A stretch of 32,334 nucleotides of DNA from Cellulomonas endophytica. Its GTDB lineage: Bacteria > Actinomycetota > Actinomycetes > Actinomycetales > Cellulomonadaceae. A program made the position numbers and the translations under genes. The stretch spans positions 1-32,334 of the forward strand of contig NZ_RWJX01000041.1 of assembly GCF_004123805.1 (NCBI RefSeq), read 5' to 3'. This document shows positions 8,357 through 16,745 of this stretch, piece after piece (the first letter of the stretch is position 1; each line of letters starts with the position of its first letter). Below the pieces are notes generated by a model. That model searched no databases. It was given only the letters and a program-made list of their open reading frames with translations, and had not been told where the DNA came from.

Positions 8357-11300
8357 TCAGCCCTCCGTCGGCCGGCGGCGGTGCCGCAGCGCGACGAGGC
8401 CCCCGCCGACGAGCAGGAGTGCCATCGCCGCTCCGGCCGTGACGGCCGCCTCGGCACCGGTGGCGGCGAGCGGCGCCGTGGGCGGCGTGGGGGCCGCCAC
8501 GACGGTCGGCGCGACGGCCGACACGCTGATCGTCGCCGTGGCCGGGTCGCTCACGACGCCGTCCGCGTCGGTGACGGCGTACACGACCTCGACGGTCCCC
8601 GTGGTGCCGGCCGCCGCCGTGAACGTCAGTGCGCCGGTGGTCGCGTCGAGGGCCGTGGCGCCCCGGTCGGCGGCCGGCGTCCCGACGAGGTCCCACGTGA
8701 ACGGCCCGGTGCCCGTGGGGGCGGGCAGCGTCAGGGTGACGCTCTCGCCCTCGCGGACCTCGGCGCTCGCCGGGCCGGCCACCGGGGCCACCTCGAACAC
8801 GAGCGGGGAGTCGGCGCTGGGCGTGCCGGAGCCGTCGAGCACGCGGTAGCGGAAGGCCGCCGTGCCCGACCAGCCCGCGGCCGGCACGAAGGTCACCTCG
8901 CCGGTGGCGGGGTCGAGGGTCAGGGAGCCCTGCTCGGGCGCGGGGCCCTCGACGACCTCGAAGGTGAACGGCCCGGAGCCGACCGGGGACGCCAGGGCGA
9001 GCGTGCGCGGCACGCCGGCGCGGGTGCGGGCGGGCGCCGCGGGCGTGCCCGTGGTGGTGCCGCCGCCCGTGGCCGGGAGCGGGGCGACGACGAAGGTCAC
9101 CGCGGCCGGGTCGGACGCCGTGCCGTGCACGTCCACCGCCCGGTAGCGGACGTCGACGGGCCCGCTCGTGCCCGGCGCGGGCGTGAAGGTGAGGACGCCC
9201 GTCGTCGGGTCGATGGTGGCCGTGCCCACCGCGGGGTCGAGCCCGGGGACGAGCTCGAACGTGAAGGGGCCGCTGCCCGCGGGCTGCGGGGCCGGGCCCT
9301 GGACGGGCTGCCCGGGCACGCCCGGCTCGCCCGCGGTCGTCGGCGTGCCGGAGGCCGGCGCGGCGGGGTCGACGACGACGGTCAGCTCCGCCGGGTCGCT
9401 CGTCAGGCCGGCCGCGTCGGCGACGCGGAAGGCCACCAGGAGCGTGCCGGAGAAGGTCGACGCGGCGGCGACGCGCAGCGCCGCCGCCCCGGTCACGGGC
9501 TCGGCCGTGGCGGCGGCCGGCGGGGTCACCGACAGCACCTCCCAGACGAACGGCCCGTCACCCAGGGGCGCCGGCAGGACGACGTCCGCCGTGGTGCCCG
9601 AGCGCAGGGCGCCCGTGGCGTCGTCCGTGGCGGGGTGGACGTCGAGCGTCGCCGTGGCGGGCTCGCTCGTGCCGCCCGCGGCGTCCGTCACGGTCCAGCG
9701 CACCGTGACGGTGCCGCTCGTGCCCGGGGCGGGGGTGACGAGCAGGTCGTCGCCGTCGAGGGCCACGGTGGCGCGGTCGGCGGCCGGGACCTCGGTGAGC
9801 GTGGCGGTGAACGGCCCGGTGCCGACCGGGGCCGCGGGCGGGAGGCGGACCTGCGCCGGGGTGGCCGAGGCCGTCGTCGCGCCGGCCACGTCCGCCGCGA
9901 CGGGCGTGACGGTCACGGTGAGGGTGCGGCTCGTCGCGACGCCGTCCGCGGTGCCGGTGACGAGGACCGCGAACGTGCCGCTGCGACCCTGCGGGTCGAA
10001 GGTGACGGCGCCGTCCGCCGCGACGGCGGCCGAGGTGCCGGCCGGCGGCGTGACCGAGAAGGACGTCGCGGGGGTGCCGACGAGGACCGCCGCGGGAGTC
10101 CTGACGGCGGTGTCCGCGGGCGTCTCCTGCGGGGCGTACGGCGACAGGTACGGGCGCACCGTCACGGTGGCGTGCAGCTCCGGCGAGACCGTCCCCGAGG
10201 CGTCGGTGACGGTGTACCGGACGTCGTGGACGCCGCTGCGGCCGGTGGCCGCCACGAGCGTGAGCTCGCCCGCCGACGTGAGGGTGGCCTGCGCGCCGTC
10301 GAGGGTCGCCCCGCCGACCAGCGCCCAGGTGAACGGCCCGGTGCCCGTGGGCGCCGGCAGCGTGTGGACGAGGGTCGCCCCGCCCGCGGCGTCGAGGTCG
10401 GTGGCGACGCTGTCGGCCCCCGCCTCCGGACGCACGGTGACGACGACCTCCTGCGGGTCGGTCAGGAGCCCGGAGCGGTCGGCGAGGCGGTAGGTGACGC
10501 GCTCCGTGCCGGAGAAGCCGGCGGCGGGCGCGAGACGGACCCCGACGGCGGTGCCGTCGGCGCGCGGGACGGAGGCCGCGCCGCCGTGGTCCGCGGTGAC
10601 GGACGCGACGGTCCAGGGGCCGCTGCCCACGGGGGCGGGCAGGGTCACCGTGACGGGGTCGCCGGAGACGGTCTCCCCGGCGCCGTCGGCCGTGGTCGGG
10701 CGCACGACGAGGGTCGCCGTGGCGGTGTTGCTCGTGCCGCCCTCGTCGTCCGTGGCGCGGTAGCCGGCCTGGAGGACGCCCGAGGCGCCGGCCAGCGGCG
10801 TGAGGACGAGGTCGCCGCCGACGACGGACGCCGTGCCGACCGCCGCGTCGGGCGCGGTGACGACGGAGTAGACGAGGTCCGAGCCCGTGCCGTCGGCGGC
10901 CACGGTGGCGGGCACCGGCGTGCCGGTCGCGTCGACGGTGCCGGCGGAGACGGCGCGCACGACGGGGTTCCACCGCACGTCGGTGGACACCGTGTTGTCG
11001 GTGGCGAGCGTCGGGTCGTCCGAGGCGCTGGTGACCGTGGCCACGACCGCGGTGGTGCCGGACGTGCCCGCGGCGGTGCGGCTCACCGGGACCTGCACGC
11101 CCGGCAGCGTCGTGCCCGGGTCGACCCGGGTGCCCTGCGTGCGGGTGCAGCTGGCGGTCGTCGCCGTGCTCGCGGAGCAGTCCCAGCCGCCCGCGGCGAC
11201 GGGCGTGCCGTACTCCACGCCCGCCGGGGCGGTCGAGGTGAGGGTCACGGCCTCGCCGGCGGGCACGGGGCCCGACGCCGGGTCGGTGCGCGGCGTCCAC

Positions 11301-12370
11301 GTGAGCGTCGCGCTGTCGTCGGAGGCCACGGGGGTCGCGGCGGCCGCGAGGCGCAGGTCGGCGAGGATCGGCTGGACCGACTTCACGTCGAGGAAGTTGA
11401 TCTCGTGGACGTCGTTCTGGCCGCCCGTGGAGGCGCCCCAGCCGAACTTGAACGTCGGCGTGGTGGCCAGCGCCGAGGGCTGCGGGACCGTCGTGACGAG
11501 GACGCCGCCGAGGTAGACCTTCACCGAGGGCGAGGGCTGGGACGGCGGGTCGATGACGATGCGCGTCGGGATGCCGGCCGGTCGCGTCGTGCTCGCGCCG
11601 CCGAAGAGGCTGCCGGCGCCGGCACCGACCGTCGAGACGGCGGGACCGAGGAGGCAGTACCCGGCGCGGCCGTCGCCGGGGCCGCGGACGGCGACCGTCG
11701 ACTTGTGGTTCGTCGGGGAGCTGCCGCGGAAGGCGGTGCCGCAGGCGGGGTCGTTCGTCTCGACGGTGTAGTTGCCGAAGACGTCGAAGCCGATGCCGAG
11801 CAGTCCGTGCGCGACGCCGTTCACCGACGTCTGGTGGTGGTAGCCCAGGGAGCCGCCGTAGGCGCCGGCCTGCGTGAGGGAGTAGGCGCCGTCCGTGAGG
11901 AAGAACGAGATGCCGTCGGCCTGCGTGCCGCCGTACTGGTACTGCATGAAGGTGATGTCGAGGCCGGCCTTCGTCGGCAGGGCCTTGTCGTACAGCAGGA
12001 AGCCGTTGCTGTTGTTCGCCGCCGGGGTGATCCGCAGCGCGCCGGAGCCGTCCGCGTCGAGCGGCCCGCCGGGGCAGCCGGGCACGGGCACCTGGGACGT
12101 GCTGGTGCCCGCGGTGAGGCACGCCGCGCGGGGCGCGCCCATGCTCGTGCCGCCGACGCGGTAGCTCTGGGCGACCGTCGTGGCGTTGCGGAACCCGTCC
12201 TCCAGCAGGGCGGTGCCCGTGGTGGCCTGCGCGACGGGCGCGGCGACGAGGCCGAGCGCCCCGCCGACGAGGGCGAGGACGGTCGCGGCACCGGTGACGG
12301 AGCGGCGGCGGCGTCCCGGCAGGCGCGGGCCGCGCAGCCGGGCCTCGCGGGTGCGGACGTGCTGACCCAT
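8357..12370 (-). CDS. Large secreted, wall-anchored protein with L-type-lectin-like head and nine repeats
   Basis: A 1337-aa surface protein. The Arg-rich start and a hydrophobic stretch ending VAAPVAQA (about residues 25-50) form a signal peptide. Residues about 52-335 resemble bacterial L-type (legume-type) lectin domains: QYGGTQADGISFFLTDG and LLGIGFDVFGN carry the Asp/Asn positions that bind metal and sugar in that fold. Residues 350-465 look like a DUF11-type beta domain with a Cys pair. Nine beta-rich repeats of 83-99 residues fill 466-1283, with a core like LPAPTGTGPFTW...G..TFTPA.GTSGTV.VRYTVTDADGTTSDPATATVTV. The C-terminus is a sorting signal: LAATG (1301-1305), a hydrophobic helix and RHRRR. 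LAXTG is the class E sortase motif of actinobacteria. The start has GGAG 6 nt upstream. A sigma-28-like promoter precedes it. The ligand is unknown. Confidence 0.88.
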   Translation of the reverse strand: MGQHVRTREARLRGPRLPGRRRRSVTGAATVLALVGGALGLVAAPVAQATTGTALLEDGFRNATTVAQSYRVGGTSMGAPRAACLTAGTSTSQVPVPGCPGGPLDADGSGALRITPAANNSNGFLLYDKALPTKAGLDITFMQYQYGGTQADGISFFLTDGAYSLTQAGAYGGSLGYHHQTSVNGVAHGLLGIGFDVFGNYTVETNDPACGTAFRGSSPTNHKSTVAVRGPGDGRAGYCLLGPAVSTVGAGAGSLFGGASTTRPAGIPTRIVIDPPSQPSPSVKVYLGGVLVTTVPQPSALATTPTFKFGWGASTGGQNDVHEINFLDVKSVQPILADLRLAAAATPVASDDSATLTWTPRTDPASGPVPAGEAVTLTSTAPAGVEYGTPVAAGGWDCSASTATTASCTRTQGTRVDPGTTLPGVQVPVSRTAAGTSGTTAVVATVTSASDDPTLATDNTVSTDVRWNPVVRAVSAGTVDATGTPVPATVAADGTGSDLVYSVVTAPDAAVGTASVVGGDLVLTPLAGASGVLQAGYRATDDEGGTSNTATATLVVRPTTADGAGETVSGDPVTVTLPAPVGSGPWTVASVTADHGGAASVPRADGTAVGVRLAPAAGFSGTERVTYRLADRSGLLTDPQEVVVTVRPEAGADSVATDLDAAGGATLVHTLPAPTGTGPFTWALVGGATLDGAQATLTSAGELTLVAATGRSGVHDVRYTVTDASGTVSPELHATVTVRPYLSPYAPQETPADTAVRTPAAVLVGTPATSFSVTPPAGTSAAVAADGAVTFDPQGRSGTFAVLVTGTADGVATSRTLTVTVTPVAADVAGATTASATPAQVRLPPAAPVGTGPFTATLTEVPAADRATVALDGDDLLVTPAPGTSGTVTVRWTVTDAAGGTSEPATATLDVHPATDDATGALRSGTTADVVLPAPLGDGPFVWEVLSVTPPAAATAEPVTGAAALRVAAASTFSGTLLVAFRVADAAGLTSDPAELTVVVDPAAPASGTPTTAGEPGVPGQPVQGPAPQPAGSGPFTFELVPGLDPAVGTATIDPTTGVLTFTPAPGTSGPVDVRYRAVDVHGTASDPAAVTFVVAPLPATGGGTTTGTPAAPARTRAGVPRTLALASPVGSGPFTFEVVEGPAPEQGSLTLDPATGEVTFVPAAGWSGTAAFRYRVLDGSGTPSADSPLVFEVAPVAGPASAEVREGESVTLTLPAPTGTGPFTWDLVGTPAADRGATALDATTGALTFTAAAGTTGTVEVVYAVTDADGVVSDPATATISVSAVAPTVVAAPTPPTAPLAATGAEAAVTAGAAMALLLVGGGLVALRHRRRPTEG
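8522..10975 (-). repeat. Nine tandem repeats of about 90 codons in the surface protein
   Basis: The units cover residues 466-556, 557-646, 647-738, 739-821, 822-911, 912-1000, 1001-1095, 1096-1194 and 1195-1283. Shared landmarks are LPAP.G.GPF, then a strand ending TFTPA.G.SGT, then YTVTDA.G..SDPA and a terminal TV or VV. The fourth unit is the most divergent and lacks the GPF and DPA marks. The units are similar at protein level but divergent in DNA, so they are old repeats. They resemble Ig-like or CshA-type fibril stalk repeats. Confidence 0.8.
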
Positions 12371-12416
12371 GCTGATCTCCGTTCGTCGCGGACCACCGGC
12401 AGGTCCGCCCGACGTC

Positions 12417-12444
12417 CCATCGGCCGGACGGGTGACGCCCTGAG
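12417..12444 (-). promoter_or_regulatory. Sigma-28 (FliA)-like promoter for the surface protein
   Basis: On the minus strand CTCA (12441-12444) and GCCGATGG (12417-12424) are 16 nt apart, leaving a leader of about 40 nt with a GGAG ribosome-binding site before ATG 12370. GCCGAT is the classic -10 core of motility sigma factors, and CTCA is the -35 form I recall for motile actinomycetes. The same motif with the same spacing precedes the chemotaxis receptor at 31030-31057. Confidence 0.6.
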
Positions 12445-12468
12445 GGGTGAGGTGTCGGCGGTGCGGGT

Positions 12469-12474
12469 TAGGTT
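12469..12474 (+). promoter_or_regulatory. -10 element for a leaderless exonuclease III transcript
   Basis: TAGGTT lies 7 nt before the GTG at 12482. No Shine-Dalgarno sequence lies between. Confidence 0.5.
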
Positions 12475-12481
12475 GCCCGCC

Positions 12482-13276
12482 GTGCGGCTCGTCACCTGGA
12501 ACGTCAACTCCGTCCGTGCCCGGCTGGAGCGCGTCGTCGCGTTCTGCGAGCGTGCGGCCCCGGACGTGCTCGCCCTGCAGGAGACGAAGTGCACGGCGGA
12601 GGCCTTCCCGCGCGAGCCCCTCGAGGCCCTGGGGTACGAGGTCGCGGCGGCCGGCCACAGCCAGTGGAACGGGGTCGCACTGCTCTCGCGCGTGGGGCTG
12701 GCCGACGTCGAGGAGGGCTTCCCGGGGCAGCCGGCGTGGGGCGACCCGCCCCGCACCGAGGCCCGCGCGCTGGGGGCCACCTGCGGCGGCGTCCGCGTCT
12801 GGAGCCTCTACGTCCCCAACGGCCGCACGCTCGACGACCCGCACCTGGCCTACAAGCTCGACTGGCTCGCGCGGCTGCGGGACGCCGCGGCGGCGTGGCG
12901 CACGGCGGACCCCGGTGCGGCGGTGGCGCTCGTCGGGGACTGGAACATCGCCCCGGCCGACGACGACGTCTGGGACCCCACCGCGTTCGTCGGGAGCACC
13001 CACGTGAGCCCCGCCGAGCGCGCGGCCTTCGCGGCGGTCGGCGACGCCGGCTACCGCGAGGTGACCCGGGAGCACCTGCCCGAGCCGCACACCTTCACGT
13101 ACTGGGACTACCAGCGGCTGCGGTTCGCGCGGCGGGAGGGCATGCGCATCGACCTCGCCTACGCCTCCCGGGCGCTCGCCGACCGGGTCACCGGCGTGCG
13201 GGTCGACCGCGACGAGCGCAAGGGCAAGGGCGCCTCCGACCACGCGCCCGTCGTCCTGGACGTGGCGGACGCGTGA
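12482..13276 (+). CDS. xth: Exodeoxyribonuclease III / AP endonuclease
   Basis: Cleaves DNA at abasic sites and degrades duplex DNA 3'-5' in base-excision repair. The 264-aa protein has all motifs of the Mg-dependent EEP fold: MRLVTWNVNSVRAR at the N-terminus, LQETKC with the catalytic Glu, SLYVPNG with the Tyr, VGDWNIAPADDDVWDP with the Asp/Asn pair, FTYWDYQRLRF, and GASDHAPVVLDV with the final Asp-His. The start is GTG at 12482 because the first strand begins there. A TAGGTT hexamer lies 7 nt before it, so the message is probably leaderless. It is divergent from the surface-protein gene, sharing a 111-base region with that gene's sigma-28-like promoter. Confidence 0.95.
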   Translation: MRLVTWNVNSVRARLERVVAFCERAAPDVLALQETKCTAEAFPREPLEALGYEVAAAGHSQWNGVALLSRVGLADVEEGFPGQPAWGDPPRTEARALGATCGGVRVWSLYVPNGRTLDDPHLAYKLDWLARLRDAAAAWRTADPGAAVALVGDWNIAPADDDVWDPTAFVGSTHVSPAERAAFAAVGDAGYREVTREHLPEPHTFTYWDYQRLRFARREGMRIDLAYASRALADRVTGVRVDRDERKGKGASDHAPVVLDVADA

Positions 13277-13334
13277 ACCCCGGGCGGACGGGTGGACCCG
13301 TCGCCGCGACGACGACCACCCGCGCCGTGCGCGC

Positions 13335-13340
13335 TACCGT
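13335..13340 (+). promoter_or_regulatory. -10 element for a leaderless DUF4190-protein transcript
   Basis: TACCGT lies 6 nt before the ATG at 13347, the spacing of a leaderless start. No ribosome-binding site is visible. Confidence 0.45.
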
Positions 13341-13346
13341 CGCGCC

Positions 13347-14417
13347 ATGAGCACGGACGGACCGCCCGGCGGGCACAACCCCTTCGCACCGCCGGCCGGC
13401 GACCCCGCGGCGGCCCCGGTGGGCGCGCCCGTCGCCGGACCTGCGCCCGGGCCCGTGCCCGGGCCGCCGCCGGGCCCCTGGAGCGCGGGACCCGTCCCGC
13501 CGCCGCCGAGCGGGTACGAGGCCCGGCCGGTCCCGCCGGCCCCCGCCCACGGCGCAGCCCCGTACGGCCCACCCGCGTACGGGGCACCCGCGTACGGCGC
13601 ACCGCCCGCCCCCGGCGGCTACCCGCCGCCCGGCCTCGGCGTCCCCGGGCCCGGGGGCTGGCCCGGTGCCCCCGGCCGGCCGGCCGGCAGCGACCCCCTC
13701 GCCGTCGCCTCGCTCGTCACGAGCCTCGCCGGGCTGCTCACGGCAGGCCTGAGCGCGCTCGTGGGCATCGGGCTCGGCATCGCCGCCCTCGTCCGCACCT
13801 CCCGGAGCGGGCGGCCGGGCCGCGGCCTCGCGGTCGCCGGCGTCGTGGTCGGCGTCCTCGTCGTCGCCGGGTGGGTGCTCGCCGGGCTCGCCGTCGCGGT
13901 CTTCGCGAGCGGGTCCTCCGCCGAGGCCGTCACGTCGGAGGGCCCGGTGGACGCCACCGACGGCCTCCTCGACGACGCCCCCCTCGACGACGGGTCCGTC
14001 GACGAGGACGTGCTCCCCGACTACACGCTGCGCGGCGACCTCGCGGCGGGCGACTGCCTCGCGGGCCTGAGCGAGTGGTACGACCTGCGCGACGTCGACG
14101 TGGCGGACTGCGCGCTGGTGCACGACGCCGAGGTGCTCGCGGCCCTGCCGATGGACGGCCCGGTGGAGCTCTCCTTCGACGTGTACGACGCGGAGTACGA
14201 GGCCCTCGTCGAGGCGTGCGACGCGCTGGCGTCCGACCTCGGCCTGGCCCGCGCGGTCGACGCCGACCTCGGCTGGAACGAGGTCTACTACCCGCACCCC
14301 GCCGACTGGGACGGCGGCGCCCGCACCTCGTACTGCGTCTTCACCTCCGTCGGCACCGACCTGACGGGGTCGGCCGTGGCCGGCGACCTCGTCGGCCCCG
14401 TGGGGTCGACGACCTGA
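13347..14417 (+). CDS. DUF4190 / septum-formation-type membrane protein
   Basis: A 356-aa protein. The first 115 or so residues are Pro/Gly/Ala-rich and carry a short PxYGAPAYGAP repeat, likely a disordered cytosolic tail. A DUF4190-like membrane unit follows, with two hydrophobic helices (LAVASLVTSLAGLLTAGLS and AVAGVVVGVLVVAGWVLAG) separated by the loop RTSRSGRPGRG. The extracellular part has an acidic linker and a domain like the actinobacterial septum-formation family: RGDLAAGDCLAG, VDVADCALVHDAEVLAAL, and further Cys at ACDAL and YCVF, probably in disulfides. Family names come from a cell-division link in actinobacteria, but the molecular role is not known. Its stop overlaps the next gene, a smaller protein of the same type. 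Confidence 0.82.
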   Translation: MSTDGPPGGHNPFAPPAGDPAAAPVGAPVAGPAPGPVPGPPPGPWSAGPVPPPPSGYEARPVPPAPAHGAAPYGPPAYGAPAYGAPPAPGGYPPPGLGVPGPGGWPGAPGRPAGSDPLAVASLVTSLAGLLTAGLSALVGIGLGIAALVRTSRSGRPGRGLAVAGVVVGVLVVAGWVLAGLAVAVFASGSSAEAVTSEGPVDATDGLLDDAPLDDGSVDEDVLPDYTLRGDLAAGDCLAGLSEWYDLRDVDVADCALVHDAEVLAALPMDGPVELSFDVYDAEYEALVEACDALASDLGLARAVDADLGWNEVYYPHPADWDGGARTSYCVFTSVGTDLTGSAVAGDLVGPVGSTT

Positions 14418-14947
14418 GCGGCCTGCCGGAGACCGCGTACCCGGAGCCGCACCGCGCCCCCGGGTGGGACCCGCCGCGCCCGCCCCGGGCGGACCGGGAC
14501 CGGCGCCGCACGCGGCGCGTCCTCCTCGCCGCCGCCGCCGGGGTCGCGGCGCTGGCCGTGGCCGGCGGCACCGCGGGCCTGCTCACCACCGCGGCACGCC
14601 GCGACCTGCCGGTGACGGTCACCGCGCCGCGCGACGCGCGCCCCGCGCAGCTCGTGGCCGGCCACTGCCTGGAGGCGCTGCCCCCGGACGGGACGGTGGA
14701 GCACGTCCGGCTGACGCCGTGCGAGGGGCCGCACGCGGCGCGGGTCGTCTCCGTCTACGCCTTCACCGACGGCTGGCCGGGCCAGGCCGCGGCGGACGCC
14801 GCCGTCGCGCGGTCGTGCGCCCTCTCCGACGCCGAGGTCGCCGCGGGGGCCCGTGCGGTCGCGTGGGCGCCGACGGAGCGGGGCTGGCGCCTCGGCGAGC
14901 GCACCGGGCTGTGCCTCGTGGCGGGCGTCAGGCCAGCGGGACCGTGA
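14414..14947 (+). CDS. Small septum-formation-type membrane protein, start codon uncertain
   Basis: A product of about 177 aa. It has an N-terminal Pro/Arg-rich stretch, one membrane helix (VLLAAAAGVAALAVAGGTAGLL) and an extracytoplasmic domain with four Cys. AGHCLEALPPDGTVEHVRLTPCEGPHAARVVSVYAF matches the Cys-x(n)-Cys..H pattern of the neighbouring protein. The reading frame is convincing, but its start is not: no in-frame ATG, GTG or TTG lies between GTG 14216, far inside the upstream gene, and GTG codons within the membrane helix. A CTG at 14414 overlaps the upstream stop as CTGA, the position expected for coupled translation, and is used here. The gene ends in a 20-base tail-to-tail overlap with tetR. 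Confidence 0.65.
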   Translation: MSGLPETAYPEPHRAPGWDPPRPPRADRDRRRTRRVLLAAAAGVAALAVAGGTAGLLTTAARRDLPVTVTAPRDARPAQLVAGHCLEALPPDGTVEHVRLTPCEGPHAARVVSVYAFTDGWPGQAAADAAVARSCALSDAEVAAGARAVAWAPTERGWRLGERTGLCLVAGVRPAGP

Positions 14948-15560
14948 GCTCGGACTGCAGCTCGGCGCGCAGCCGCGCCACCATGTCGGTGCCGTCGCGG
15001 TCGTAGAGGAACTGCACCTGCAGGCCGTCCATGAGCGCGACGAGGCGGCGCGCGGCGTCCTCGGGGTCGACCTCCGCGCGCAGGCGGCCGTCCTCCGCCG
15101 CCTCGCGGTAGGCGGTCGCGGCGGCGGCGAGGACCGTGCCGTACCGCTGCCGGAACCACGCGTGCGCGGGGTGGTCGACGGCGGTGGCCTCGGCCGACAG
15201 CACGCAGAAGAGCTCGACGATCGCGGGCCGCCGGGTGTTGCGCTCGACGATGTCGACGATCCCGGCCAGCGCCGCGACACCGCGCCGCCCCTCGACGAAG
15301 GCGGCGGTGTCCTCCTCGTCGCGCTGCTCCAGCACGGCGAGCAGGAGGGCCTCCTTCGTGCCGAAGTGGTGCAGGAGGCCGGGGTGCGACAGCCCGGCGC
15401 GCGCCGCGACCTCCCGCAGCGAGGCGCTGCGGTAGCCGACCTCGCCGTACAGCTCCGCGGCCGCCGCGATGATCTGGCGGCGCCGGGCACGGCCCTTCGC
15501 GTAGCCGTCGGCCGTCACGCGACGGCGACGGACCGTCTCGACCGGGCCGGCGCTGGACAT
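14928..15560 (-). CDS. TetR-family transcriptional regulator
   Basis: A 210-aa one-component repressor. The N-terminal helix-turn-helix lies at about residues 25-75: RRQIIAAAAELYGEVGYRSASLREVAARAGLSHPGLLHHFGTKEALLLAVL (in parts), with LSHPGLLHHF as recognition helix and the TKEALL segment following. The C-terminal ligand domain is divergent and gives no ligand. It begins 9 bases after the Gfo/Idh/MocA stop and could be the last gene of the sugar operon. However, TAGGGT 6 nt before its ATG suggests a leaderless transcript of its own. Whether it controls the adjacent catabolic genes is unknown. No typical palindrome was found immediately before it. Confidence 0.9.
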   Translation of the reverse strand: MSSAGPVETVRRRRVTADGYAKGRARRRQIIAAAAELYGEVGYRSASLREVAARAGLSHPGLLHHFGTKEALLLAVLEQRDEEDTAAFVEGRRGVAALAGIVDIVERNTRRPAIVELFCVLSAEATAVDHPAHAWFRQRYGTVLAAAATAYREAAEDGRLRAEVDPEDAARRLVALMDGLQVQFLYDRDGTDMVARLRAELQSELTVPLA

Positions 15561-15566
15561 GCCTCG

Positions 15567-15572
15567 ACCCTA
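15567..15572 (-). promoter_or_regulatory. -10 element for a leaderless tetR transcript, overlapping the upstream stop codon
   Basis: TAGGGT lies 6 nt before the tetR ATG and starts with the TAG stop codon of the oxidoreductase gene. Confidence 0.45.
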
Positions 15573-16745
15573 ACCCGGCGCCCCGCGCCCCCGGGGGCCG
15601 TCGGCGGCCCCGCCCGCCCAGGGCAGGCCCAGCTCGGCGAAGGTGCGACGCTCCGCGACCGCCCGCGCCACCGCGCCCTCGACGCCGACGAGGCGCACGC
15701 GCTCGCCGTCCCCGGTCCCGGTGCGCTCGAGGAAGCGGGCCGGGACGAGGGCGGGGTCCGGGGCGGCCAGCACCGCGTCGAGGACGCGCATGAAGGCCCC
15801 CGTGCGCTCGAGGGGCACCCGCAGCGGGCCTCCGGACGCGCGGGCGGCCAGCAGGTCCTCCAGCAGGTCCACCCGGTCGTGCCGCGTGACGAGCGGCGGG
15901 CGGCCGGCCCTCTCCTCCACCACCACGTCGAGGGTGTACCAGAGGGTGATCCGCCCGCGCGTGCCCTCCACGACGACCGCCGGCTCGCCCCGCTCCTGCG
16001 CGGCGAGCGTGACGGCGACGAGGACGTCCGTGCCGTCGCGCAGCGCCACCCGCGCCGCCGAGGTGTCGTCGCAGGCGATCCCGGGCTCGACGCGGTGCAG
16101 GTCCGTCGTGACGGCCGTGACGTCCTCGGACCGGTCGTGGCCCGCCAGTGCCAGCACCGTCGCCACGGCGTGGGCGAGCGGGTTCGTGAGCACCCCGTCC
16201 GCGACGGGCCGGCCGTCGAGGGACCGGTGCCCGGCCCAGCGGGCCCGGCGCCAGTAGGACCGGGGCCGCACCCACAGGCCCCACGCGGCGTACCCGGTGA
16301 CCTCGCCGAGGCGGCCCGCCGCCACGCGCTCCCGCACGTACGGCACCGCCGCCGACCCGAGGCTCTGGAAGCCCACCTGGACGAGGCGCCCCGTGGCGGC
16401 GGCGAGCGCCACCATGCCGGCGTGCTGCTCCGTCGTCGCCGCGGGCGGCTTCTCCAGCAGCACGTCCGCCCCGGCGCGCATCGCCTCGGCCGCCAGGGCC
16501 GCGTGGGTGTCGATGGGGGTGCTCAGCACGACGACGTCCGGCACCTCCGCCTCCAGCAGCGCCGCGAGCGAGGCGTGCCGGCGCACGGCGTCGGGCACGC
16601 CCGTCACCGCGTCGACCCGTGGGTCCGCGAGCGCGACGAGGCGCTGCGTCCCCGCCGCCGTCGCCGCGAGCGCGCGGGCGACGTGGCTCGCGCCGTGGCC
16701 GAGGGCGCCGACGACGGCGACGCGGGGCGGCGCGGCGGCGCTCAC
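15570..16745 (-). CDS. Gfo/Idh/MocA-family oxidoreductase
   Basis: A 391-aa NAD(P)-dependent dehydrogenase, probably acting on a sugar or sugar derivative. The Rossmann domain is at residues about 8-125: RVAVVGALGHGASHVARAL as nucleotide loop, LADPRVDAV, VVVLSTPIDTHAALA, and LLEKPPAATTEQ with the EKP motif whose Lys is catalytic in the family. The C-terminal alpha/beta domain has GYAAWGLWVRPRSYWR and SLDGRPVADGVLTNPLAHAVATVLAL, with a Pro/His pair in the usual active-site helix. The start is GTG 16745, whose GTGA overlaps the DUF6807 stop by 4 bases, so the two are coupled. Sugar-transport and esterase genes upstream suggest that it oxidises an imported sugar. Confidence 0.88.
   Translation of the reverse strand: MSAAAPPRVAVVGALGHGASHVARALAATAAGTQRLVALADPRVDAVTGVPDAVRRHASLAALLEAEVPDVVVLSTPIDTHAALAAEAMRAGADVLLEKPPAATTEQHAGMVALAAATGRLVQVGFQSLGSAAVPYVRERVAAGRLGEVTGYAAWGLWVRPRSYWRRARWAGHRSLDGRPVADGVLTNPLAHAVATVLALAGHDRSEDVTAVTTDLHRVEPGIACDDTSAARVALRDGTDVLVAVTLAAQERGEPAVVVEGTRGRITLWYTLDVVVEERAGRPPLVTRHDRVDLLEDLLAARASGGPLRVPLERTGAFMRVLDAVLAAPDPALVPARFLERTGTGDGERVRLVGVEGAVARAVAERRTFAELGLPWAGGAADGPRGRGAPG

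Noticed and set aside
7838..12481. Plus-strand frame open from 7838 into the exonuclease III gene
   Set aside because: Only the final part (12482-13276) is real. The earlier part lies opposite the SDR and surface-protein genes and is Arg/Gly/Ala-rich shadow.
12371..13243. N-terminal extension of the surface-protein frame
   Set aside because: It runs antisense to exonuclease III, and a good ribosome-binding site, signal peptide and promoter fit ATG 12370.
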